DNA of 64,000 bases from Planctomycetota bacterium. GTDB lineage: Bacteria; Planctomycetota; UBA1135; GCA-002686595. The notes beneath the pieces were generated by a model. It had not been told where the DNA came from. It did not search any database and saw only the letters and a program-made list of their open reading frames with translations. The position numbers and the translations under genes are program-made. Of the stretch, positions 50,856 to 58,801 are shown one piece after another. Each line of letters begins with the position of its first letter. Position 1 is the stretch's first letter. The stretch is from positions 79,022-143,021 of the forward strand of contig DUDB01000012.1 in assembly GCA_012959525.1 (NCBI GenBank), written 5' to 3'.

Positions 50856-53069
50856 CTACTCCCAGTTGATCAGCAGGCCATCAGAAAAGTTGTAGCCCAC
50901 CGGACCACCGGGAGGATCGCGATACCAGAGCTGCTGGTAGAGGCTGGCGCCGGCAAAGACCGATCCGACCGCAGGTGGCTCGGTCAGGTCCACCGCCCGC
51001 AGGGCAACCCCGCTCTGGTTGGACACAACTGGAGGGAGGAAGCGTTTGATGGCACCACCCACGCAGCGCACCCCTTCGCCCAGGGGCACACTGGCCGCCG
51101 TGGTGCCGAAGTAGAAGAACCCCGCCGTACTCGGCGGCAGGCCCAGGGCCACAAGGGTCAGGTCGTTGTTTGCCACCACGGGGCTACCCACCGCGATCAG
51201 GCGCGCACCGGCGCCCGCCGAGTTCGGCATCCCCACACAGTAGCGATCGCCGAAGGGTTCCGGCAAACCCGCGCTATAGATTTGATAGACCTCACTCGGA
51301 CCTATCACCCGCCTCCATAGGCGCAGCTCATCTATACGCGCACGGAAATCGACTGGGTAATTGAGGGTTCCATCCTGACCCACCACCGTAGGCAAGCCCG
51401 CATCCAAGTCCCCCTGGCCAGCGATAGAGATGGCGCCCAGCATGACCCCGTCCTGGTAGAAGACCGCGTCTCCATCACGGTCGTGGGTGACGGCGATGTG
51501 GTGCCAGGTGAGGTCGGCCACCGAACCGATCAGATCGAAGTCCACGCGCGATCCGGCACTGCCCTTGAAATTCCACTGCCAACTCGTCCCGTCACTCTCG
51601 CCGGCGATCAACCAACCCGTGTTGGCGCCACTGCCCCAGTCCTTGTTCCCGATCATGACCGGATCGGAGCTCCAGCCGTTCGAGCGCACCCAGAAAGCCA
51701 CACTGAAGTCCGTGTCCGCGCCAAAGTCGAGGTCCGGGGGACTGCCGAAGGAGAAGTAATCACCGGCCCCGTCCAGCCGTATGGCCTGGCCCACGAGCCC
51801 GGTTTGGAACTTGGGATTGCCATACGAGTTGCCGTCCAAACCCTGACCGGTCTCGTCCACCAGATCCCCCTGGAAGTCCAGGTGCATGGCCAGACCATCG
51901 AACAAGGTGCCGACTGTGGTAAAAGTCCACGCCTCGCCTGTGAGAGTCCCCGACGCTGTAACCGTGTCCACCTGCCAGTAGTAGGTGGTCTCAGCCTGCA
52001 GAATGCCTGGATCAAAGATGCTGGAGTTCACCTGAGCCTGGAACGAGGGGGGGAATTGGGTCCCGAAGTAGACGTCGTGGGCCAGGGCATCGGCGCCGGT
52101 AAGCCAATCCAGGGTCTCCGTGAGGCCCACGGAAACAGCTCCTTCGGTGGGGCGGGGTGCGCTGGCCATGGTGAGTGGGAGCCCGAACGGGTCATCGTCC
52201 TCAAGGCCCCAGGTGGGGTCCACCGGCACCTGCAAGTGGGCCAAGGCCGTGCGCGCCACGGCCGTATGTCCCGGGCCCTCGGGAAGCACCTCGGCCTCGG
52301 CACCCTTATACGCGGCAATGATCCAGATCCTGCGCTCCCCAGGCGTATGGCCCCCGTGCGAGACGCCGTTGCCGCCGTGGTCGGTGGTGATGAGCACTAG
52401 CCAGTCCTCATTCTGGTAGTTGGGGCGAGCCTCGAGGCCCGCGAGGACGTCCCCTATGTGAGCGTCGGTATCCGCGATGGCACCCAGGTAGGCCGGATTC
52501 CCCGGGTGGAAGCCGCTTGCGTGACCGGCGTGATCCACATCGTCGAAGTGCAGAAACAACGCGGTGGGGTCCGCGCTCGCGAGATGCGCCACCGCGGCGT
52601 TCTTGACCGCCTCACCCGAGTCAGCCACCTCCTGCGTAAAATCCGCTATCCCCGGGTAGGGGTGCAGAAGGTTCTGGTTGATCGGATGCCACTGCACGAT
52701 CGATGAGAGGTAGGCACCGGGCTGGTAATCCCGGACGCGCTTGAAGAAGTGCGGGTAGCCGGTGAAATCCCCGCTGGAGAACTCACCATTGTTATGGACG
52801 TCGTGTTTGTCCGCCCAAACCCCGATCAAGAGGCTCGACCAGCCTGGGCCGCTGGAGGTGTCTTGATGCGTGGGATCACCAGGGTCGAGCGCACCGCCAG
52901 CAACTGCGTTCCATGTGACGGCCCCCGTGTTGAGCAGGTTGTCCATGTTCGGGGTCTGGGCAGCCATGACCGCGTCGGAACGCGCACCGTCGATCCCAAT
53001 GACCAGGGTGTGCCTGGTTTGGGCCGCGGTGGGCAGGCACAAGATGATCAGTAACAGGACGGGTCGCAT
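50856..53069 (-). CDS. Secreted alkaline-phosphatase-superfamily phosphodiesterase with LamG and YC-type C-terminal domains
   Basis: 737 residues. GGAGGA five bases before the ATG is a strong ribosome binding site. Signal peptide MRPVLLLIILCLPTAAQ. Catalytic domain (residues 20-300): VIGIDGARSD (metal Asp), TSSGPGWSSLLIGV where a Ser occupies the nucleophile position, FLHFDDVDHAGHASG and TTDHGGNGVSHGGH for the second metal site, as in nucleotide pyrophosphatase/phosphodiesterases. A short fibronectin-like stretch (EAETTYYWQVDTVT) precedes a LamG/concanavalin-like domain (LDGAGDYFSFGS... VAFWVRSNGW), then the final 130 residues starting GDRYCVGMPNSAGAG, close in pattern to the end of the VCBS protein at 39201. 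Predicted to work outside the cell. Confidence 0.9.
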   Translation of the reverse strand: MRPVLLLIILCLPTAAQTRHTLVIGIDGARSDAVMAAQTPNMDNLLNTGAVTWNAVAGGALDPGDPTHQDTSSGPGWSSLLIGVWADKHDVHNNGEFSSGDFTGYPHFFKRVRDYQPGAYLSSIVQWHPINQNLLHPYPGIADFTQEVADSGEAVKNAAVAHLASADPTALFLHFDDVDHAGHASGFHPGNPAYLGAIADTDAHIGDVLAGLEARPNYQNEDWLVLITTDHGGNGVSHGGHTPGERRIWIIAAYKGAEAEVLPEGPGHTAVARTALAHLQVPVDPTWGLEDDDPFGLPLTMASAPRPTEGAVSVGLTETLDWLTGADALAHDVYFGTQFPPSFQAQVNSSIFDPGILQAETTYYWQVDTVTASGTLTGEAWTFTTVGTLFDGLAMHLDFQGDLVDETGQGLDGNSYGNPKFQTGLVGQAIRLDGAGDYFSFGSPPDLDFGADTDFSVAFWVRSNGWSSDPVMIGNKDWGSGANTGWLIAGESDGTSWQWNFKGSAGSRVDFDLIGSVADLTWHHIAVTHDRDGDAVFYQDGVMLGAISIAGQGDLDAGLPTVVGQDGTLNYPVDFRARIDELRLWRRVIGPSEVYQIYSAGLPEPFGDRYCVGMPNSAGAGARLIAVGSPVVANNDLTLVALGLPPSTAGFFYFGTTAASVPLGEGVRCVGGAIKRFLPPVVSNQSGVALRAVDLTEPPAVGSVFAGASLYQQLWYRDPPGGPVGYNFSDGLLINWE

Positions 53070-53607
53070 GGGTTTCCTCCAGAGTTTGAGGGCACCTCAA
53101 GGCCAACGCAAAAGGGCCGCTCCGTCAAGCCCATTCACTGGGCACCCTCAGCCGTCCACGGCGCAGTGGACACTGGCCCCCCGCGGCGCACCAAGATTCG
53201 CGACTCGGCTTCCTCGAAGCCAACCGCATAGAGCCCGGAAATGCAGCTCCGTCCATGGACGGCCACGCCGCCAGGGCGGAACTTCTGGGGTCGACCCTGC
53301 CCACGGAGACCCTGCCCACGGAGACCCTGTCCACGGAGACCCTGCCCATGCGGACCGCGTCCACTGGGTTTCCTCGCCCTCCTAAAGCGACTGTGGCCAA
53401 ACAAGGGTGATGAGAGACCATGAGAATTCCCATTTGGGGACAACCCCACCGCCTGGAGCACATGACCGCTGCCTCGCTGCGGCCTCTCGAAAGTCTGCAG
53501 GTTTTGCTCATTTCGACACAAGAAAAGGGGTCTGCCTTCTCGAAATGGGAGCATCGCCCAGGTTTTCTCCCCGGGCTCTACCCCAGAAACCACCACTATC
53601 CAATCCA
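53070..53607. other. Long intergenic region between divergent genes
   Basis: 538 bases without a convincing gene, between the phosphodiesterase start and the Fis-type regulator start. It holds the phosphodiesterase ribosome binding site (53075-53080), a 15-bp tandem repeat (53294-53353) and several open frames with repetitive or unmatched translations that look like chance. Regulatory sequence for both genes is expected here, but I could not identify a promoter. Confidence 0.6.
53294..53353. repeat. 15-bp minisatellite, four copies
   Basis: Unit ACCCTGCCCACGGAG at 53294, 53309 and 53324 (one C to T change), with a decayed fourth copy at 53339. Because 15 is a multiple of three it leaves long open frames on both strands (translating as Pro-Cys-Pro-Arg-Arg or Gly-Gln-Gly-Leu-Arg repeats). 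Confidence 0.9.
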
Positions 53608-53961
53608 ATGCAACCCAAGATTCTCCTCGTCAGTAACGACCCCGGCCTTCGACTCCGTATGCAGATCGGCCTTGAAGGGGCTGAAATCAAGTTCGCCCGC
53701 GACGAATACGAAGCACGGCGAGTCCTCGAGACGCTGCGCAACGAAGACGCTACCAGTACCACCCAGAGCCCCCAGGAAGGTCCCTGGACCCGTGCGGGCG
53801 AGATTCTCCCCTTTGAAGAGTACGAACGACGCATCCTTCAGCACGCTCTTGCCACTACAGGCTGGAATGTGAAGCAAGCCGCTGCAAGACTGGGCATCGG
53901 TCGCGCCACCCTCTACCGTAAGATTGATCGCTACGACTTGAGAGGGCGCAACGCGGGGTGA
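53608..53961 (+). CDS. Small regulator: receiver-like remnant plus Fis-type helix-turn-helix
   Basis: 117 residues from the ATG at 53608 (the frame is open upstream to 53407). Residues 1-45 (MQPKILLVSNDPGLRLRMQI, ...ARDEYEARRVLE) resemble the first strand and helix of a response-regulator receiver, but the phosphoacceptor Asp region and the rest of the domain are missing. Residues 70-112 are a Fis/NtrC-type HTH: YERRILQHALATTGWNVKQA, AARLGIGRATLYRKI. It lacks a sigma-54 activation domain. Likely a DNA-binding accessory regulator. It lies 24 bases upstream of the beta-helix protein and may control or be co-expressed with it. Confidence 0.8.
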   Translation: MQPKILLVSNDPGLRLRMQIGLEGAEIKFARDEYEARRVLETLRNEDATSTTQSPQEGPWTRAGEILPFEEYERRILQHALATTGWNVKQAAARLGIGRATLYRKIDRYDLRGRNAG

Positions 53962-53985
53962 GAGCCACCCCGGCTCCCCCCCCCT

Positions 53986-54843
53986 ATGCAAGAAAACAGC
54001 CCCAACTCAATCCGGGTCAGACTAACGGGTCTCAACGACCTGGCACCCGACTCCATCTCCGGTGGAGATTTCCGTGCATGGCTCACCGCCCCCATCGTCG
54101 GTGAGCCATTGTACAAACGCATCCTGAGTGTGCTTCTGCCGCTCTCGATCCAAGAGTTGGTGCTGGAGCCTGGCCCCGTAAGCGACGCGGTCTTGACGCT
54201 CTTCGAAGAGAGCCCGATCTACAACCTCCGCGCGCGTATGGCCCCATCCACGCAAGCGGCCTCCCCGGAGCACACGGCCACTCTCGTGGTCCCCGTGGGA
54301 GGACTGCTTGAAGCGGACCTACTCGGGCTTCAGCGGCGGGGTGAGCAAACCCAGCGCATCGAACGCACTCCGGTGCACCTTCCGGGGCAGACCACGCGGC
54401 CCAAGCCCGAGATTATCTACCTGCCCCCGGGGCGCAGGCAGGATGAGATCGACGTGAACCAACCGCCCTCGGATCCCTGCTCTCAAGTGCCCCCCATCAT
54501 GCGGCCCACGGACACTTCCGTGTATCTCCGCGAGCTAGCGCTGCGGACCCTGGAGGGCGACCTGGCCTCTCTGATCCCTGCCGGTGAGATGCGAGGTGGG
54601 ATCCTATGCGGGCCCGACGCCTCGGTCGCTGCCGGAGTGCGCGTGGTGGGCAACGTCGCCGTCGGGGCGCGCAGCCGAACCTCCACGGGGTGCGTCCTTG
54701 GGCCAGGGGCCGTAATCGGTGAGGATTGTGTGCTGGAGGGCAACACCCACGTGATCCATTCCATCGTCCTCGATGGCTGCACGGTGGCTAAAGATGAACG
54801 CTTGCTGGGGGTCATCCGTCTACCCTCAGGAGAGACCCTCTAG
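53986..54843 (+). CDS. Degenerate nucleotidyltransferase-like protein with left-handed beta-helix
   Basis: 285 residues. The first 80 (GGDFRAWLTAPIVGEPLYKR, ILSVLLPLSIQELVLEPG) parallel the 'pick-up' part of sugar-nucleotide transferases (G-x-P-L ... ILxxLxxxGIxEIVV), but the GxGxRLxPLT nucleotide loop is absent. A Pro-rich linker leads to hexapeptide repeats at 200-265 (CGPDASVAAGVRVVGNVAVG, TGCVLGPGAVIGEDCVLEGN), the left-handed beta-helix of mannose-1-phosphate guanylyltransferase and acyltransferases. It may be a non-catalytic regulatory subunit or a scaffold for envelope sugar synthesis. The gene follows the small Fis-type regulator by 24 bases. Confidence 0.72.
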   Translation: MQENSPNSIRVRLTGLNDLAPDSISGGDFRAWLTAPIVGEPLYKRILSVLLPLSIQELVLEPGPVSDAVLTLFEESPIYNLRARMAPSTQAASPEHTATLVVPVGGLLEADLLGLQRRGEQTQRIERTPVHLPGQTTRPKPEIIYLPPGRRQDEIDVNQPPSDPCSQVPPIMRPTDTSVYLRELALRTLEGDLASLIPAGEMRGGILCGPDASVAAGVRVVGNVAVGARSRTSTGCVLGPGAVIGEDCVLEGNTHVIHSIVLDGCTVAKDERLLGVIRLPSGETL

Positions 54844-54859
54844 GGCGCTCTGGGCCATT

Positions 54860-54895
54860 CCTGCCCAAGATCCTGCCCAAGATCCTGCCCAATGA
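54860..54895. repeat. 12-bp direct repeat, about three copies
   Basis: CCTGCCCAAGAT at 54860 and 54872, with a third, truncated copy at 54884. Located 17 bases after the beta-helix gene in the 280-base spacer before the thioredoxin-like gene. Confidence 0.85.
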
Positions 54896-55123
54896 GGTGG
54901 GAATAAGCCCAACGCAAGGAGCCATCATGCGTACCTGAAATACGCACCATCCTGGCCCCTTGGCCCAGGAGCCAGGGTGTGCTCTTTTCCCGTCCACTGC
55001 TTGGACCGGCTTCCGCCGGACCTACCTGCTAGACTCTCCGAACGGGTGCGCCAAGAAGATGCGCCCTCCAACGCCCCCTCAACCGGGACCCAACGACCGC
55101 GCCGCAACGGCCCAACAACGACC

Positions 55124-56446
55124 ATGCTCAGTTCCTTCCGTCTCTGCACACTCACCCTGGCAGCCATCGCCGGACTCGCCTCACCCACCCTGGCGGCCGA
55201 TGCGCCCTTCATGGACCTTGCCCTGCCGGACGCCATAGCGAGGGCCCAGAAGGAGAAACGGGTCTTGGTTCTCTTCTTTGACAGCAAAGATGCACCCGAT
55301 GCACGGCGCATGCTGGAGCGCACTTGGCCTGATGAGGCCGTGGCGGCTTGGTTGAAGGAGAAGGCCATTGCAATTCAAGTGCCCGCCAGTGACACCAAGA
55401 TGAAGCAGCGGTATGCCATCAGCTGGTATCCCCAGACCTTCCTTATCAATCCGGACGGCATGCACATCCTGCACAAGATCGAGGGGCACGCGACACCGAC
55501 CGAACTCATCATTGGCATGTCCGCCTCCTTACTAGGTTCCAGCCAGCAGACTCGGCCTGGAGGAGACGATTCCGAGAAGCCCCTCGCCTGGATGGCCTTT
55601 GCCAACTACCTGTTCACCAATGACCCGGGGCGCAGCATCGAGTGCCTGGACGCGTACCTGTGGTGCCTGGACCATGGCGAGGATCACATAGATGGTTTCC
55701 GTACCTACTACCTCGAGTTCCTCCTGCAACGCATCGCCTACCTGCGGAGCTACACGACCAAGGCTACTGAGGCGTTGCTCTCCCGTCGCGGTCGCTGGCG
55801 CGCCGCCATCATCGCGGGCGTCTCCACGGAGGAGGAAATCCAGGAGTACCTGCGCTTCTGTTTTTGGCTGCGCGACGAGGTCGACGTTCTCGACGCAGTG
55901 GTAGAGATGCGTAACCTTGGAGACGATCAGGAATTAGCATCGCGCACCCTCCTACGGGCTGAACTCAATCGCGCCGTGGGGCGCAAGCTCTACGGGGACA
56001 TCCTGCGCTTGGACCCCAGTCCTCTCCAGATCATCGACGCTCGACTCAGCACTCTGCACAAGACCCCCTTGGAGCAGCGCACCAAGTCTGGTGACTTCTT
56101 CGACGAGCGCCTAGCCATCATTACCGACGCATCCTGCTATTTCGAAGCACTCCTGGCGTCTTCACGAGCAGGGGACGCCTTCACGTTGGTGGACAGGGTC
56201 GTTAAGGACGCCCCAACAGGCGTGACGTTTCGGGCGTTCATGGAGCGCACCAACCGCTTGCGTATCTACTCCCTGACCGAGCGCCTTGCCAAGCAAGGTC
56301 TTGAGATGGTGGGCGACCGCGGCAAGAAGCACATCCTGTCCCAGGTGAACCTGATCAAGACCCTCAAAGCCCAGGACGAACGCAAAGCGGCACTTGAAGA
56401 GGCCAAGCGTGAACTGGACCCTACGGGCGACGGCGATCAGAACTAG
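55124..56446 (+). CDS. Periplasmic thioredoxin-like protein lacking the CxxC site, with helical C-terminal region
   Basis: 440 residues from the ATG at 55124. Signal peptide MLSSFRLCTLTLAAIAGLAS, cleavage near TLAA-DA. Residues 30-140 have the thioredoxin-fold pattern of 'thioredoxin family' secreted proteins (KEKRVLVLFFDSKDAPDARR, ...YAISWYPQTFLINPDG with the cis-Pro), but at the active-site position SKDAPDAR stands where WCxxC is expected, so it cannot exchange disulfides. The C-terminal 290 residues are helical, TPR-like (AWMAFANYLFTNDPGRSIEC, LNRAVGRKLYGDILRLDPSP). It probably acts as a binding or chaperone protein in the envelope. Divergent or unlinked to the neighbours by 40-280-base gaps. 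Confidence 0.8.
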   Translation: MLSSFRLCTLTLAAIAGLASPTLAADAPFMDLALPDAIARAQKEKRVLVLFFDSKDAPDARRMLERTWPDEAVAAWLKEKAIAIQVPASDTKMKQRYAISWYPQTFLINPDGMHILHKIEGHATPTELIIGMSASLLGSSQQTRPGGDDSEKPLAWMAFANYLFTNDPGRSIECLDAYLWCLDHGEDHIDGFRTYYLEFLLQRIAYLRSYTTKATEALLSRRGRWRAAIIAGVSTEEEIQEYLRFCFWLRDEVDVLDAVVEMRNLGDDQELASRTLLRAELNRAVGRKLYGDILRLDPSPLQIIDARLSTLHKTPLEQRTKSGDFFDERLAIITDASCYFEALLASSRAGDAFTLVDRVVKDAPTGVTFRAFMERTNRLRIYSLTERLAKQGLEMVGDRGKKHILSQVNLIKTLKAQDERKAALEEAKRELDPTGDGDQN

Positions 56447-56487
56447 CCTCGCTCTGCGTCCCATCCTTCCGGCCCCCTAATTGAGGC

Positions 56488-58164
56488 GTGCACCTTCCCG
56501 CTCATAATAGCGCCGAAGAAGGCGACCCCCTCCCCTGGGGAACCCTCTGGCTCATAGCCGCCGCAGGTGTATTTGTACGCCTCTGCCTGCTGTGGATTGT
56601 GGGCGACCTCGACCTTCAATCGGACGAGGCCAACTACGTCTATCTGGGTATCGCGTGGAACCACTTCGGGTTCTACCTCGATCAACACCGCTATCTTTGG
56701 CCGCCGGGGTACTCCTGGTTGATGGCTGGCAGCCTCAACCTGTTCGGCGAGAACGGAATGCTGGCGGTCAAATATCTGCAGGTCCTCGCCTCCGCCTCGA
56801 TTGGCATGACGACCATGCTGTTCGCGGTTCGCTTGTTCGGCCTGCGCGCGGCGCGCATCGCGGGCTGGATCTGGGTCGCCTACCTGCCCCTTGCGGCGTT
56901 CACGCACCTGCTCTGGAACGAGACCCTCTTCTCGGCACTCTTCCTTCCCGGCCTCTATCAGATCATGCGCCTGATGCAGTGCGGGGACGACCCCAGGGCA
57001 ACGAGGCGGACGATCCTCGCAGGGCTCTGCCTGGCGGGCAGCCTGTACATGAAAGAGAGTCCCCAGTTCCTGGTGCTGGTGCTGGCCCTGCTGCTGGTGC
57101 CCTTCGCGGGAAGCCTGACGGAGGGGGTGCGGCGCTCGACGTTGCTACTTCTCGTCGTGGGTGTATGCATCTTGCCCTGGGGCCTGCGCAACCAAAACGT
57201 CTATGGCAGCTTCATCCCTCTGGGCACGAGCCTCGGCGAGAACGCCTTCAATGGTCTGAACCAGGACTACCGCAACTTCGATCTGATCCCCATAGACGTG
57301 GAGAGGGAGCGGCGCGGTCTCCCTCCAACGCGCACCGTGGCTCGGCACTGGTTCGACTACGTGGAGCCCATCCCCTACCGGGATCTCCAGGCCCACATGG
57401 ATGCGCTGCGCAAGCAGACAAGCGAGGCCCTGATCGCCAGCCGTGAACGGGTGGCCGCTGGCGGCGAGCCGGATCCCCGGGCCGGAGCCCTCCAAGCTCA
57501 ATTGCTTCGCAACACCTCGCTTCAGGAGCGGTGGCTCGACCCGGTGACCCCCTTGGATCCCGATGCACTCATTGAGTTCGCAGGGGACCCCGGCTGGTTG
57601 CGCGCCGAGCCGCCGGAGGTCATCAATACGGCGCAGCGCTCCGAGGTCAACATGGCCAATGGTCTCCGTTTCGCACGCGAACACCCCGGCTGGTATGGCC
57701 GATCCCGCATACGCAAACTGGCCGACCTGCTCACCCCCACCTCCTTTTTCACGCGCCATCAGGCCCTGGGCCACTATGACATGACGCCGCTGGGAGGCAA
57801 CCTGTTACGCAAACTGACCAGCCTCTGGGCCATTGCATGCCCCGTGCTGGTGCTTCTGCTGGGGATCGTGGGATACGTCACCGTGCTGCGCAGCCGACCG
57901 GCCTGGCTGCTCTTCGGATGCACCTTGGGGTACTTCCTGTGCACCACTCTTCTGGTCGCCATGTCGCGCTTTCGCATCCCCACGGTACCCCTGCTGATCG
58001 TCCTTGCCGCAGGAGTCATCGTTCACCACAAGACGGTGGAAGGGCGGACACCCAAGATCCTGGCAGCCCTGGCAGCCCTGTTGGTCGCCTTCCTCTGGTG
58101 GGTCACCTGGCCCGAGAACAGTATGGTCTTCGGCGACATGGTCTGGAGCCGGTACAACGCATGA
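56488..58164 (+). CDS. GT-C family (GT39/ArnT-like) membrane glycosyltransferase
   Basis: 558 residues from a GTG at 56488; no in-frame ATG fits. Helix 1 (LWLIAAAGVFVRLCLLWIV) is followed by the periplasmic acidic signature DLQSDEANYVYLGIAWNHFG and PPGYSWLMAG, the hallmark of GT-C enzymes acting on polyprenyl-phosphate sugars. About ten helices; a large soluble loop occurs between helices 8 and 9 (residues 270-400). First gene of a probable envelope operon: it overlaps the next gene by ATGA at 58161, followed closely by a phosphodiesterase/sulfatase and a DUF1573 lipoprotein. Confidence 0.86.
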   Translation: MHLPAHNSAEEGDPLPWGTLWLIAAAGVFVRLCLLWIVGDLDLQSDEANYVYLGIAWNHFGFYLDQHRYLWPPGYSWLMAGSLNLFGENGMLAVKYLQVLASASIGMTTMLFAVRLFGLRAARIAGWIWVAYLPLAAFTHLLWNETLFSALFLPGLYQIMRLMQCGDDPRATRRTILAGLCLAGSLYMKESPQFLVLVLALLLVPFAGSLTEGVRRSTLLLLVVGVCILPWGLRNQNVYGSFIPLGTSLGENAFNGLNQDYRNFDLIPIDVERERRGLPPTRTVARHWFDYVEPIPYRDLQAHMDALRKQTSEALIASRERVAAGGEPDPRAGALQAQLLRNTSLQERWLDPVTPLDPDALIEFAGDPGWLRAEPPEVINTAQRSEVNMANGLRFAREHPGWYGRSRIRKLADLLTPTSFFTRHQALGHYDMTPLGGNLLRKLTSLWAIACPVLVLLLGIVGYVTVLRSRPAWLLFGCTLGYFLCTTLLVAMSRFRIPTVPLLIVLAAGVIVHHKTVEGRTPKILAALAALLVAFLWWVTWPENSMVFGDMVWSRYNA

Positions 58165-58778
58165 AGCACCTCCCCGTGATCCTTGGCTGGGCGCCTCATC
58201 TGGCCCTCCTGTTGCTTCTGGCCACCGAATACCAGCTCGGGCGATCGGCCGCGCAAACGCAAGAAGAGTTGGAGGTCCTGCTCGACGAGGGCACGTCGCA
58301 TCAGAAGGCCTGGGCCATGCACGTCCTGGCCAACCGTGGGGATCCGACAGGAGGGCCTCTGAACCGCACGTACATCCAGAACGCCATCCTGGACTCTGAT
58401 CCCCTAGTGGCGGACATGACCTACATGGTGGACTTGTGCCGGCTTCTACAGCCCTCGCGCCAGGAGAAACGCCTGAGCGTACGCTTCGACAACCCCGACA
58501 AAGCTCAGGACAAGCTGGAGGACTGGTTCCGCCGGTTCGAGTTCTACCGACGCAAGGTAGGCGGGCGCCCCCTGGGGGGCTCCCTGCGGCTCAAGCAGCA
58601 GGAGGTCCAGTGGCTTCTCCACGTGCTCGACGGCGGCGAACTCGACGAGGACGAAGTCATATCCTATCTTGAGCGCCGTCAGGCGGGCACCAACAGTGCG
58701 CGCATGCATCGCCTGGCCCCCAACAGGAAACGGGACAAAGACCAGAAGGGGTCCACGGGACTCGCTCCTGGGCACTGA
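58161..58778 (+). CDS. Membrane-anchored helical protein of unknown function
   Basis: 205 residues, start in the ATGA overlap with the GT-C gene. One N-terminal membrane anchor (HLPVILGWAPHLALLLLLA), then a mostly helical soluble part with charged patches (RFDNPDKAQDKLEDWFRRFE; GELDEDEVISYLERRQAG) and a basic C-terminus. HEAT/TPR-like character is possible (SHQKAWAMHVLANRGDPTGG). I do not recognise the family. Tight coupling suggests that it assists the glycosyltransferase or the downstream hydrolase. Confidence 0.72.
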   Translation: MKHLPVILGWAPHLALLLLLATEYQLGRSAAQTQEELEVLLDEGTSHQKAWAMHVLANRGDPTGGPLNRTYIQNAILDSDPLVADMTYMVDLCRLLQPSRQEKRLSVRFDNPDKAQDKLEDWFRRFEFYRRKVGGRPLGGSLRLKQQEVQWLLHVLDGGELDEDEVISYLERRQAGTNSARMHRLAPNRKRDKDQKGSTGLAPGH

Positions 58779-58801
58779 GCTTTCGACCCCATCCACCCTC
58801 C

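Noticed and set aside
53135..53608. 157-codon minus-strand frame with GQGLR repeats
   Set aside because: Explained by the 15-bp minisatellite keeping the frame open; no start signal or family match.
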